Positions 48,225-57,494 are shown, numbered from the stretch's first letter. The stretch: 64,000 nucleotides of DNA from an uncultured Rubritalea sp. (GCA_937923145.1 CALAJT010000022.1:85772-149771), one strand, 5' to 3'. The notes: generated from the sequence alone by a model not told the origin. A program made the numbers and translations.

Positions 48225-50528
48225 TTAAAATAATGCTTCGTCTTCACCGATGATCTGAACCTCTGTCTCTAGTTCGATACCTTTCTCATCACGTGCTTTC
48301 TTTCTGATCTTAGCGATTAACTCCAACACATCATCAGCAGTTGCTCTGCCATCATTGACGATGAAGTTTCCATGCTCTAGCGAGACTCTAGCCTTCCCTA
48401 CGGAAGTATCTTTAAAGCCCATCACATCTACTAACATCCCAGCTGGCATTTTCTCAGGGTTCTTGAAGATACAGCCTGCACTGGCTGCCCTAGGTTGTGA
48501 TTTTTTGCGTTTCGCCATGGACTCATCCATTTTTGCTTTGATGACACCTGGCTCAGCAGGGACTCCACGGAATCTAGCACTGAGGGCAAAGTTTCTTCTG
48601 AGCTCGGGAACGCTTCTATAGTGAGAAGTGATCTCCTCATTTGTCCTAGTGCGGATTTCTCCGTCTTCATCTAGGAAGGTAACATCGATAACCTGATCAA
48701 AACTTTCTGTGCCCATAGCGCCAGCATTCATGCGTAATCCACCTCCTACATTCCCAGGGATTCCCTCCATCCACTCGAAACCTGTTAGACCGTGTGCTTG
48801 CGCCACGCTGGCTACCTTCTTGAAGCGAACTCCAGATCCGGCCGTGACTGCATCACCCTCTGCGCTCACCTCACCGAAGACTCCTCGATTCGGGTGAATC
48901 ACGACTCCAGGGATGCCACCTTGCTTGACGAGTAAATTGGATCCTCTTCCCACCACACGTATCGGAATGCCACGCTCTCGGCAGTATTTCACCATCCTTG
49001 CGAATCCTTCATGAGTCGAAGGCTCCATCCAGAACTGTGCAGGTCCACCTACTAGCATCGTGGAATGCTTTCGCATAGGTTCGTAGAGTTCACCACCAGC
49101 TTCATTATCCTTAGAATAGCTTAGCATCTCCTCTAATACTTGTGCATCACGTGCTATTTTAGTGCCTATCTCGTGGACGTTTCCCGCACCTAATGTGATA
49201 AGGGTGTCGCCCTCTCTTAAAGCATTCCCCACCGCATAATGAGCTTGTTTGATAGAACCTACCACCTCTGCTTTTGTATTACCGTGCTCTTTCATAGCAT
49301 CGACTATCGTTTGCCCAGTGATACCATCGATAGGCTTCTCGCTGGCTGGATAGATATCAGTGATAAATACTCTACCAGCAGCTTGGAGTACTTTACCAAA
49401 ATCGCTCGCTAGCTTCTGTGTGCGGCTATAACGATGCGGCTGAAAGACCACCACTAGTCTATCTGGATTTAAACTTTTAGCAGTCTGCAGCGTAGCCTCC
49501 ACCTCGGTAGGATGATGGCCGTAGTCATCGATAATACGGATTTTCTCTGAAAGATACTTTGTCTCAAATCTTCGCTTTGCTCCAGCAAATGTCGAAAGCG
49601 CACGGGCACAATCATTAAATGGCAGACCAGAACAATACGCCACAGCTAATGCCCCAAGAGCATTAAGAGCATTATGCAAACCAGGGATTCCTAGCTCTAC
49701 ACGACCTAGTTCCTTACCTTTATAAGTAACATTAAACGCTACTGTTCCTCCCGTCTCCCTAATATCTGTTGCCGTATAATCAGCATCACTCCAGCCATAA
49801 GAAATGCTTTTCTCTCTGGGAGCACAAACAGCAGTCGCATTAGGGCACTCTTTACAATAGATAACATTTCCGGTCGTCTGATCTAACAGTGTATTGAACA
49901 CCTGCTTAATGTGGTCGAGTCCTGAATAAAAATCTAAATGCTCTTCCTCCATATTCAATACCACCACATGTTCAGGGCTATAGAGAGCCAAAGTTCCGTC
50001 ACTCTCATCGCCCTCAGCAACCATAAGTTCTCCTTCTTCTTCCCAATGAGCATTCGTGCCTAACACCGGAATTTCTGCTCCCACGTAGTGACTCGGTTTT
50101 ACTGGGCCTCGACGCAGTAAATGTGCACTCATCGCAGAAGTAGTAGTCTTACCATGAGTTCCGCTAATCACTATCCCCTGCTTCTTAGTTCCTAAAATCG
50201 CTGCCAAACATTCAGCTCTACGCATACATGGGATTCCACGTTTCTGCGCAGCTGCTCTCGCTACATTTTCTGGGCATATAGCAGAGCTATAGATCACCAC
50301 CTCTGCATCCTCGATGCTCTCTTCATTGTGCGGACTACTAAATACTAGACCTAACCCTTGCATGCGCTCAGTCTCACCACTGGTAACACGGTCACAGCCA
50401 CTTACTCGATGACCCATACCTAACAGTAATAGAGCCAAACCACTCATTCCACTACCCGCTACACCTATAAGATGTATCCGCATTGGATTTTCTCTTTCTG
50501 TGAGTCTTTTGCTTAGTTTCTTAATCAT
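48225..50528 (-). CDS. murCB: MurC-MurB fusion (UDP-MurNAc-Ala ligase / UDP-MurNAc dehydrogenase)
   Basis: One polypeptide of about 767 residues joins two cytoplasmic peptidoglycan enzymes. The MurC part begins with RIHLIGVAGSGMSGLALLL. It has the ATP loop ISGTHGKTTTSAM, VVLNMEEEHLDFY and the ligase end DIYPASEKPIDGITG, finishing near residue 470. The MurB part follows, with FAD-binding IRVVGRGSNLLVK, GIPGNVGGGLRMNAGAMG and SAGCIFKNP; a Cys stands where many MurB have the proton-donor Ser. The start at ATG 50528 has an AGAGGA box just upstream; ATG 50483 would begin right at RIHLIG. MurC/MurB fusions are known in Verrucomicrobia. Confidence 0.93.
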   Translation of the reverse strand: MIKKLSKRLTERENPMRIHLIGVAGSGMSGLALLLLGMGHRVSGCDRVTSGETERMQGLGLVFSSPHNEESIEDAEVVIYSSAICPENVARAAAQKRGIPCMRRAECLAAILGTKKQGIVISGTHGKTTTSAMSAHLLRRGPVKPSHYVGAEIPVLGTNAHWEEEGELMVAEGDESDGTLALYSPEHVVVLNMEEEHLDFYSGLDHIKQVFNTLLDQTTGNVIYCKECPNATAVCAPREKSISYGWSDADYTATDIRETGGTVAFNVTYKGKELGRVELGIPGLHNALNALGALAVAYCSGLPFNDCARALSTFAGAKRRFETKYLSEKIRIIDDYGHHPTEVEATLQTAKSLNPDRLVVVFQPHRYSRTQKLASDFGKVLQAAGRVFITDIYPASEKPIDGITGQTIVDAMKEHGNTKAEVVGSIKQAHYAVGNALREGDTLITLGAGNVHEIGTKIARDAQVLEEMLSYSKDNEAGGELYEPMRKHSTMLVGGPAQFWMEPSTHEGFARMVKYCRERGIPIRVVGRGSNLLVKQGGIPGVVIHPNRGVFGEVSAEGDAVTAGSGVRFKKVASVAQAHGLTGFEWMEGIPGNVGGGLRMNAGAMGTESFDQVIDVTFLDEDGEIRTRTNEEITSHYRSVPELRRNFALSARFRGVPAEPGVIKAKMDESMAKRKKSQPRAASAGCIFKNPEKMPAGMLVDVMGFKDTSVGKARVSLEHGNFIVNDGRATADDVLELIAKIRKKARDEKGIELETEVQIIGEDEALF

Positions 50529-50556
50529 CGTCCTCTTATTAAATAAACATTTCTTC

Positions 50557-51636
50557 CTACTTACCAGCCTCAATCACGGCACAAATTCTCTCCGCGGCAT
50601 CTCTCACTGCCAGCCCATGAGAAGCTGCCGACATATTTGCTAAATTTTGCACATCATCCAAGATAGATGAAATATCTGCAACTAGAGACCCTTCATCAAG
50701 TTCAGACTCTACTCTAAGCAAACCAGCATCAGCCTTCTCAAACACCTCAGCATTCAACGTCTGATGATCATCCGCAGCATACGGGTAAGGCACTAAAATA
50801 CTAGCCAGCCCCACATAAGAAATCTCCGTAAGACTAGATGCCCCACTACGTATCAACGCTAGATCACTCACCGCATACGCCGCCCCCATATCATCGCAAA
50901 ATGCTAGCAGTTTATGATTTCTAGAATCACCCACCGCCTTCTTCACTCTCTCAAAATCTCCATTTCCTGTGATGTGTAAGAACTGCAACGCAGGCATCGC
51001 CTTAGCTGCTCCCACTACATAATCATTCAGCTTTTTAGCACCTTGGCTACCACCCATCACCATCACAGTCTTCACCTCGGGATCTAGACTTAAACCAAGT
51101 TTTCTAGCAGCATCTGCCCTACTAGGTAACTTCTCTATTTCCTCCCTAACTGGAGTCCCTGTGATCTCTACCTTCTCATTTGGAAAATATTGACGCGCCT
51201 CTTCGAACCCTAACAGAACCTTATCGCACCATCTAGCCGTCATACGATTCGCTTTACCTGGTAGAGCATTACTATCATGTACATAAGCCTTAGCACCCAT
51301 CTTATGACCAGCTAGCACAGGAGCTAGTGATGTGAACCCCCCCATCCCGATCACCGCATCAGTTCCGAATGCCTTATGCATCTTCTTACACTGTCCCACA
51401 GTCTTCCAAAGCTTCCACATAAAAGGAATCATCTTCAGTGACAGAGTCTTAGGCTTAGCCACAGCAGGAACCGTATCAAAGTTCAGCTTCTTATACTTTT
51501 TACTAGCAGTCGCATCTACCTTCTTCTGAGAGATCAATAATTTCACCTCATGCCCTCGACTCTTCAGCTCTTGAGCCACTGCCACTCCAGGGAATAAATG
51601 TCCCCCCGTTCCTCCACATGCGATGATTACTTTCAT
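50557..51636 (-). CDS. murG: UDP-GlcNAc transferase MurG
   Basis: MurG adds GlcNAc to lipid I at the inner membrane. ATG 51636 gives the family start MKVIIACGGTGGHLFPGVAV; the frame is open to 51678, but the added residues are unlike MurG. Motifs seen are GMGGFTSLAPVLAGH near residue 100, TVMVMGGSQGAKKLN near residue 195, and LIRSGASSLTEISYVGLAS with LVPYPYAADDHQ near residue 270. It is the first cell-wall gene here. Upstream lies the boundary of the accessory island, so ftsW and murD, its usual neighbours, are absent. Confidence 0.95.
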   Translation of the reverse strand: MKVIIACGGTGGHLFPGVAVAQELKSRGHEVKLLISQKKVDATASKKYKKLNFDTVPAVAKPKTLSLKMIPFMWKLWKTVGQCKKMHKAFGTDAVIGMGGFTSLAPVLAGHKMGAKAYVHDSNALPGKANRMTARWCDKVLLGFEEARQYFPNEKVEITGTPVREEIEKLPSRADAARKLGLSLDPEVKTVMVMGGSQGAKKLNDYVVGAAKAMPALQFLHITGNGDFERVKKAVGDSRNHKLLAFCDDMGAAYAVSDLALIRSGASSLTEISYVGLASILVPYPYAADDHQTLNAEVFEKADAGLLRVESELDEGSLVADISSILDDVQNLANMSAASHGLAVRDAAERICAVIEAGK

Positions 51637-51971
51637 GCTCATACTCTCTATACGGCTTGCTCCCATATATCCATACAAGAATTAGGAAATTTTTCTCTCC
51701 CTGAAATTAAGTGTATACCATTAGAGCCATTCAACCGAGATGAAGCCTGCGGCTTATCAGAAGTCATATATTTACTAGTCATTAGTCAGATTCTTCACTA
51801 GCTAACGCACATCTCTGGAGCTTCATCATGCTTAGCCATTGTGCTGGAATCCTAACATCTGACCAGTAAACTAATGGCAGAGTTCAGCTCCACGAAAGAT
51901 CAATGTCACCCTGGTTCGCGTGAGCAGATTAGACACTCGACTTTCAGCTCTCTATAGGTAATGTCCTTAGC
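51637..51971. other. Junction between cell-wall cluster and accessory island
   Basis: This 335-base spacer is upstream of both murG (-) and the helicase-domain gene (+). No DEAD-box N-terminal remnant, att site or transposase trace was recognised. It marks the edge where gene content changes from conserved to accessory. Confidence 0.4.
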
Positions 51972-52556
51972 ATGTCCAAGAGCACCTCGATCCACTCACT
52001 CTACGAAGTCTATGAGCACCAGAAGACGGAGTTACTACTCCATCTGCTAGAAAAAGATGACAAGCTGAACACTGCTATGATCTTCGTACTAAAGAGTGAT
52101 GACGTGCATGCGATCACCACCGCACTCAGCCAAAAGGGCAAACACGTCGACTCTATTCACGGCAAGAAAAAACTAGAAGCGAGAACTGCCACTATGGAAG
52201 ACCATCTTGCAGGTAAGATCGACTATCTGGTAGTCTCCGAAGCCATCGCACGAAATTTGGACTTCTCAGGCGTCAAAAACATCGTCAACTACGACTTCCC
52301 TGAACTCCCTGATGACTACATCACTCAGTCTGGTAATTGCACCAGCGGATGTCTCTACAGCTTCGACAATCCCAAGCCGAGCAAGCAACTCATCAAACTC
52401 GAAGAATACATCGAAGGTAAGATCCCCCGCGTTACCGCAGAAGGTTTCGACTACGCACCCCACGCACTCAAAATAACCGACCGCAACAAACCCCGCAAAC
52501 GTGGACCCCGCTCAAAGCCACTTCAGAACAAGAAGTCTAAGCTTAAACGGAAGTAA
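51972..52556 (+). CDS. Stand-alone DEAD-box helicase C-terminal domain protein
   Basis: The 194-residue protein covers only the second RecA-like domain of an RhlE-type RNA helicase. Recognisable are EHQKTELLLHLLEK, motif IV-like NTAMIFVLKSDDV, SIHGKKKLEARTATM, and motif V-like LVVSEAIARNLDFSG with NIVNYDFPELPDDYI. The N-terminal DEAD domain with its Walker motifs is absent, and motif VI (HRxGRxGR) is replaced by TQSGNCTSGC, so no arginine finger remains. A basic tail (KPRKRGPRSK) follows. The next in-frame stop upstream is at 51930, so no hidden N-terminus exists. It is either a truncated gene or an RNA-binding adaptor; ATPase activity is very unlikely. Confidence 0.72.
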   Translation: MSKSTSIHSLYEVYEHQKTELLLHLLEKDDKLNTAMIFVLKSDDVHAITTALSQKGKHVDSIHGKKKLEARTATMEDHLAGKIDYLVVSEAIARNLDFSGVKNIVNYDFPELPDDYITQSGNCTSGCLYSFDNPKPSKQLIKLEEYIEGKIPRVTAEGFDYAPHALKITDRNKPRKRGPRSKPLQNKKSKLKRK

Positions 52557-52600
52557 ATTGGGTTCACCATAAATTAAGACAATATAGTGAATTTCAATTA

Positions 52601-52731
52601 TGGCGGATATAAACTTATTTATCCGCCACGTCGGCTACGTCCTATTTTATCCGACACCTGACAAGTCTAATCTTGCCGGATATACTCTCATTTAACTGAC
52701 AAAACCTCATTCACACACTATATCCGCCATG
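52601..52731. repeat. TATCCG(C/A)CA-type repeats upstream of fic
   Basis: Sites: TGGCGGATA (52601-52609) facing TATCCGCCA (52620-52628) as a perfect inverted pair, ATCCGACA (52649-52656), GCCGGATATA (52675-52684) and TATATCCGCCATG (52719-52731), the last running into the fic start codon. They look like operators controlling fic. Confidence 0.6.
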
Positions 52732-53775
52732 TCTGAAAACTACCTTTGGCAGCAAGCCGACTTCCCACACTTCTATTATAACTCAGCAGTCATTGAACCG
52801 CTGGAGAAAGAGTTTGTGTCTGAGTTCCGGAAACTCATTAAGTCGTTTCCGATGCAGAATCAGAATTTTGACGATCTGTTTACTGAGGAAATTGTAGCCA
52901 ACTCACAGATCGAAGGTATTAATCTAGATAGGAAGTCCGTCCATAGCTCCTTTGTCAAAAATATCGTTCCTGCTATGCCTAAAGAACAAGGTGCGGTCAG
53001 CCTCATGAAAATGAGGCTAGATCACTGTGACGGAACTCTCACACATAAACTCATTAAATCTATGCACAAGGAGATCCTTAAAGGTTCATCTTTCCCTGAT
53101 AGTTCTGTTGGCAATTATGTCGGCGACATGAAGATCATTAGCGGTAACGAGCTCTACGATGAATATGAAATCATGCATGAAGGAGCACCGAAAGATCTCG
53201 TAGAAGACAAGATGTCTGAGTTCATGAAATGGTATAATCAGTGCAAACCAAAATCACCATTAATCAATGCTATCCAAGGACACATCCATTTCGAAACCAT
53301 CCATCCATTCTGCAATGACAATGGGCGAATCGGACGGAGTATTATTCTCATGAGCCTGTGTCGGGATTTCAAGATCAAGTCCCCTATCGCCATCTCCAGA
53401 GCCTTTAATAAAAGCCTCAAAAAATACTACAGCCTATTCCAAAGCGGACTCGATCTTACTGAAATGATCAAGCGACTCCAGCCAATCTTCATGCAGGCGA
53501 TCCAGGAAACTAAACACATCCTTTCAATCACTAGCTATCGCCAGAAAGTCTACCTAAAGAAAGACGACCTCAACCCACGGCAGCTAAAAGTCCTCAACCG
53601 TGTTATCAAGTACGAACTAGAAGAGGGCTTCAAAGGAGGACTCACCAACTCCAAGTATCAGAAGATGACCAAAGTTAGTGATCGGACAGCATTGCGGGAT
53701 CTAGAAGGGCTTGTAATTTTAAAGCTACTTAAGAAAGAAGGAGAGAAGAAAGCTACTCGGTATTACCTAAAATAG
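52729..53775 (+). CDS. Fic/DOC family protein with DUF4172-like N-terminus and winged helix
   Basis: The 348-residue protein is a Fic-domain enzyme, which typically transfers AMP from ATP to protein hydroxyls. The N-terminus (YLWQQADFPHFYYNSAVIEP) is DUF4172-like. NSQIEGINL near residue 65 resembles the inhibitory (S/T)xxxE(G/N) helix, with Asn at the first position. The core motif is HPFCNDNGRIGR near residue 195; canonical HPFx(D/E)GNGRxxR has an acidic residue and Gly where Asn and Asp stand here. A C-terminal winged helix (TNSKYQKMTKVSDRTALRDL) suggests DNA binding. Its start and 3' flank carry TATCCGCCA repeats, so autoregulation is likely. Its target is unknown. Confidence 0.85.
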   Translation: MSENYLWQQADFPHFYYNSAVIEPLEKEFVSEFRKLIKSFPMQNQNFDDLFTEEIVANSQIEGINLDRKSVHSSFVKNIVPAMPKEQGAVSLMKMRLDHCDGTLTHKLIKSMHKEILKGSSFPDSSVGNYVGDMKIISGNELYDEYEIMHEGAPKDLVEDKMSEFMKWYNQCKPKSPLINAIQGHIHFETIHPFCNDNGRIGRSIILMSLCRDFKIKSPIAISRAFNKSLKKYYSLFQSGLDLTEMIKRLQPIFMQAIQETKHILSITSYRQKVYLKKDDLNPRQLKVLNRVIKYELEEGFKGGLTNSKYQKMTKVSDRTALRDLEGLVILKLLKKEGEKKATRYYLK

Positions 53776-53787
53776 CCTAATAACACC

Positions 53788-53854
53788 AATAATCACCATG
53801 TCGGATATAACACATTCTATCAGACATAATGGTTATTAAACAATATATCCGCCA
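53788..53854. repeat. Inverted repeat with TATCCG motifs downstream of fic
   Basis: CCATGTCGGATATA (53796-53809) faces TATCAGACATAATGG (53818-53832), an imperfect inverted repeat that extends outward with AATAA/TTATT. A further ATATATCCGCCA lies at 53843-53854, 12 bases from the hsdR stop. They share the motif found upstream of fic and may also act as a terminator between convergent genes. Confidence 0.55.
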
Positions 53855-53866
53855 CACATCTAGCCT

Positions 53867-56371
53867 CTAAGCCACTCCGCTTTTATACAAGTGCTGCTGA
53901 AACTCCACGAAAGCTTTTCTGATTACAGGAATTCCACCCAACTGATCTTTCGCATCAGAAATTTCACCATAGTTTAGTTTTAAAAGCACACTAAGCTTAG
54001 CTTCATCTAGCTCAGTCACTCCTTGCTTAACATATTGCGAAAGCACAAAATTTAAGAAATCTTGTTGTTTCGGATCGTAGTCTTGAATCTGAATCTTCGC
54101 TCGCTCTGCTCTTTCTAATCTTGGCACCAGGTCTTTTTGGTAAGCTACATAACTTAGTATATCAAAGAGGTCGCTATCTTCACCATGAACGAGTGATCGG
54201 AGATCTTCCAGCTGTGTAGGTGTGTATCCCTTATCACTGAGCTCTTCTAGCAGCTTTCTACGAGTGCTAGGATTACTCCAAAGTTTACGTAACTCCTCCT
54301 CATTACTAAAGAAATCTGGTATATCACCGAAGAGTTGTTGAATGAACTCCGCTGCCGAAATCATACTCCCGTCTGCTCCCCAGAATGTAGTATTTATCAT
54401 CGAGTCGATGGCTAGTTCCTTCACTCTAGAAAGCTTCACTTTTACCATTCTAGTTGGACCATTCGTGCAAACACAAGGATTAGCATTACACCCTGTGCAG
54501 TCTTCATTCCCTCCACTATCACAGACACAGGGTGATTCTTTACAAACCTTACAAGTCTTTGGATTACCTGGATCAGGATCCGGTTTCGGTTCTGGCTCTA
54601 GTGGTTCTCCATCCCATTCAGGATCTTGGAAATGGTCATGAGCATCTACGAAGTCATACACTGTAAAGTAATCCTTCCCCTCAAACAAACGCGTTCCTCT
54701 TCCAACTATTTGCTTAAACTCCACCATAGATTTCACTGGGCGCATCAACACGATATTACGAATCTCAGGAGCGTCTACTCCGGTGCTCAGTTTCTGTGAG
54801 GTGGTCAGTATAGTAGGTATACTCTTCTCATTATCTTGAAAATCTCTCAAGTGTGCTTCACCAATCCCTCCATCCTCTGCAGTGACTCGATGGCAATAAT
54901 TAGGACTAGAGCTATCGCAATTCTGATTAATCAAATCACGCACCATCGCCGCATGACGCTGAGTAGCACAGAAGACGAGTGTTTTATGGTTTTGATTAAT
55001 CTCTTTAAGAAACAACTTCACCCGGTATCTCTCACGAGCCTTGATTTCTATGATGCGGTTAAATTCTCCCTCAGTATATTCCTTTCCATCCACTAAATCA
55101 CCATCTTCCACCGTATCGTCTTTAGCGAATGAATAGTCATCGATTGTCGTAGAAATTTCCTTCACTTTAAATGGAGTCAGGAATCCGTCATTGATACCAT
55201 CCTTGAGCTTATAAGTATAGATGGGATCACCAAAGTATTTATAAGTGTCTGCATTCACATCACGTTTAGGAGTAGCGGTAAGACCTAGCTGCACAGCCTC
55301 GGAGAAATGCTCCATGATCTCTCTCCAGCTACTCTCATCATTCGCCCCACCTCGGTGACACTCATCAATGATTATAAAGTCAAAGAAATCTACTGGATAC
55401 TGACCAAAGTAAGATTCAGTCTTTTTCTTTGAACCATACGCAACTTCTGTATCTGCCACCATCCGCTCATGCCTAGATTGAATGACTTCTATTTCTTCCT
55501 CCATCGCCTGCTCCTCCTCATTCTCAGTAGTATCACTAGCCATGAATGACTGGAAAATAGTAAAGAACACATTCCCATTAGTCGGAACCTTACCCTTCTT
55601 CTTAATGTCTTTGGGCGTAATTCTCACCAACGCATCATCCTCAAAATCTCCAAACGAGTTAAACGCTTGGTCTGCTAATAAATTGCGATCCGCCAGAAAC
55701 AAAATCCTCGGACTACGATTCCCATCACGCTTCAGGTTCCACTTCGCATGAAATAACTTCCAGCAGATATGAAATGCAGTAGCCGTCTTACCCGTGCCAG
55801 TCGCCATTGTCAGTAAGATCCTCTTCTTCTTAGCCGCTATCGCATCTAGTGTCTTTTCAATCGCTACATGCTGGTAATACCTAGGTAGATACTTACCCTT
55901 AAACAAGGTAAACGGCACCGCCTCAAACTTCGCTTTCCACTCTGCTATCTCACACTTGTAAGCCTCTTTAGGAGTTGGAAATGTCATCTCCCACAGTTCA
56001 TCAGGTGTCGGGTATTTATCCACATCACCCTCAGTCCCCTGCTCCATATCCACACCATAGATCTCCAACCCATTAGTAGCGTAGGTATAACGGATATTAA
56101 GCCGCTCAGCATAGTCCTTCGCCTGTCCTAGACCAGTAGTATAGCCTAGCTCTCTCGCCTTAGCCTCTATCACTGCCAACCGCTTATTCTTATACTGCAA
56201 CATATAATCCACCTTCAGCGGAGCATTACGCCTACCATGCCCGATAATCCGCCCATCCGTGATCTTATTCGCCGACTGCTCCACCATAATACGACTCCCC
56301 TCAACTACACCCCAACCAGCCTTCCGCAAGGCAGGGTCTATGTAATCCAGTCGAGTTTGAGCTTCGTTCAT
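53867..56371 (-). CDS. hsdR: Type I restriction enzyme, R (motor/endonuclease) subunit
   Basis: The 834-residue protein is of the EcoEI-type HsdR group. A PD-(D/E)xK nuclease lies at residues 30-75 (LKVDYMLQYKNKRLAVIEAKA). The SF2 motor has Walker A TMATGTGKTATAF near residue 190, FIIIDECHRGGANDESSW near residue 340, LGLTATPKRDV and the motif VI region QIVGRGTRLFEGKDYF near residue 570. Two cysteine clusters of form CxxCxxxPCVC follow at about 615-655, then an EcoEI_R_C domain. It translocates DNA and cuts unmodified sites with HsdM/HsdS. It is separated from hsdS by the HipA-like and DUF3037 genes and has its own 232-base leader. Confidence 0.94.
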   Translation of the reverse strand: MNEAQTRLDYIDPALRKAGWGVVEGSRIMVEQSANKITDGRIIGHGRRNAPLKVDYMLQYKNKRLAVIEAKARELGYTTGLGQAKDYAERLNIRYTYATNGLEIYGVDMEQGTEGDVDKYPTPDELWEMTFPTPKEAYKCEIAEWKAKFEAVPFTLFKGKYLPRYYQHVAIEKTLDAIAAKKKRILLTMATGTGKTATAFHICWKLFHAKWNLKRDGNRSPRILFLADRNLLADQAFNSFGDFEDDALVRITPKDIKKKGKVPTNGNVFFTIFQSFMASDTTENEEEQAMEEEIEVIQSRHERMVADTEVAYGSKKKTESYFGQYPVDFFDFIIIDECHRGGANDESSWREIMEHFSEAVQLGLTATPKRDVNADTYKYFGDPIYTYKLKDGINDGFLTPFKVKEISTTIDDYSFAKDDTVEDGDLVDGKEYTEGEFNRIIEIKARERYRVKLFLKEINQNHKTLVFCATQRHAAMVRDLINQNCDSSSPNYCHRVTAEDGGIGEAHLRDFQDNEKSIPTILTTSQKLSTGVDAPEIRNIVLMRPVKSMVEFKQIVGRGTRLFEGKDYFTVYDFVDAHDHFQDPEWDGEPLEPEPKPDPDPGNPKTCKVCKESPCVCDSGGNEDCTGCNANPCVCTNGPTRMVKVKLSRVKELAIDSMINTTFWGADGSMISAAEFIQQLFGDIPDFFSNEEELRKLWSNPSTRRKLLEELSDKGYTPTQLEDLRSLVHGEDSDLFDILSYVAYQKDLVPRLERAERAKIQIQDYDPKQQDFLNFVLSQYVKQGVTELDEAKLSVLLKLNYGEISDAKDQLGGIPVIRKAFVEFQQHLYKSGVA

Positions 56372-56603
56372 TCACTTAAAAATAGAGAATGTAGAGGGTT
56401 TGACAATACCTAACAGTAAGAATGCACCTACAAATCAACATTCTATTAACTAAAGTTAATTTTTATATGAATAATCAAAACTGGATCAAGAAACTTTAAA
56501 AATATAATGCTCTAGTATACAGTGAGTAACAACTTTCAAAAGAGTCGCCGCTCCCTCAAAATCAAAACCCGATCAAGAAAACCCCGCTTAAACTACACTC
56601 TAC

Positions 56604-57494
56604 TTAAGCCTCTCTGGCGAACAGCGGAGTATCTGAAACTACATCAGTTAGCACCAGTGGCTTCATTTCTTCTAGGTTCATTTCTTCGAGAATGCTTACA
56701 CCTTCAGACTTGAGATCGTTGATCACGATGTCTGCATGTTCATACTGCTCGCTGTTGAGGTCACTAGGGCGCTCAACTGGGAAGATTAGAGTATCAGGCA
56801 TCATCTTAAATTGAGCTAATCTCCTTACTTTTTGTAGCCATGTATCACCATGATCCATGATCTTGGTAGAAGTATCCTGACCTAAAAATAACGGCTTGAT
56901 AGCACGTTGAACTTTATCTTCACCAGCTGGAGTGTAGGTAAATGGAAAATGTGCATGGTAAATAGCATTGCCTACTTTACACTCTTTCCAGTATTTCTTC
57001 AGCTTTAGCTCTCTGAGAAAGTTACCTACCTGCTGAGTCAGTTTCTGCTCTTCAGGTAAATCTGTATCCAGATCTTTACGCATCACCATTTTAGTAAATG
57101 CCTTTTGAAGCCAGACATCAATGTTATCAGTGAGCACTACGCCCCTAACTTTATGACGGATCATACCCTCTCTAGGATGAGTAATCGCAGTGAAAAGATC
57201 GCTACCAGCTACCATATGCATCATGCCTAGCTCTTTAGTATCTGCCCCCTTATTCACCATCTTAGCGAGAGCATCCCATTCATGATGAATGCTTTTCAGC
57301 GTCTGGGTGAAGATAACACGTTCCATCTCAGGAAAAAAGCCAGTGAGACGACGTGTTCTCTGCTTTTCCAGGATTTTATAAGTAAGCTCCCTGCGTTCCG
57401 TATTGACCGCAAACACACCCACAATACAAAACTCTCCTTGCTCCGTGTAGGGCATGAGTTCTATCGTTCCTGTGCTGTATGCTTGCTTATTCAT
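56604..57494 (-). CDS. DUF3037 family protein
   Basis: The 296-residue protein has a DUF3037-like N-terminal domain: IELMPYTEQGEFCIVGVFAV near residue 11, then RRLTGFFPEMERVIF near residue 47. The region after residue 130 is helical and charged, longer than compact family members. DUF3037 genes are typically found next to HipA_2-type kinases, and here the start overlaps the kinase frame by four bases (ATGA). No function is proven for the family; an antitoxin or substrate partner of the kinase is a reasonable guess. Its place inside the restriction operon points to defence. Confidence 0.7.
   Translation of the reverse strand: MNKQAYSTGTIELMPYTEQGEFCIVGVFAVNTERRELTYKILEKQRTRRLTGFFPEMERVIFTQTLKSIHHEWDALAKMVNKGADTKELGMMHMVAGSDLFTAITHPREGMIRHKVRGVVLTDNIDVWLQKAFTKMVMRKDLDTDLPEEQKLTQQVGNFLRELKLKKYWKECKVGNAIYHAHFPFTYTPAGEDKVQRAIKPLFLGQDTSTKIMDHGDTWLQKVRRLAQFKMMPDTLIFPVERPSDLNSEQYEHADIVINDLKSEGVSILEEMNLEEMKPLVLTDVVSDTPLFAREA

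Noticed and set aside
51598..51801. A 67-codon + frame at the murG start
   Set aside because: It overlaps murG antisense and shows no helicase N-terminal motif, so it is not the missing domain of the 51972 gene.
56522..56713. A 63-codon + frame overlapping the DUF3037 gene end
   Set aside because: It runs antisense into the DUF3037 coding sequence, is basic and repetitive, and resembles nothing.
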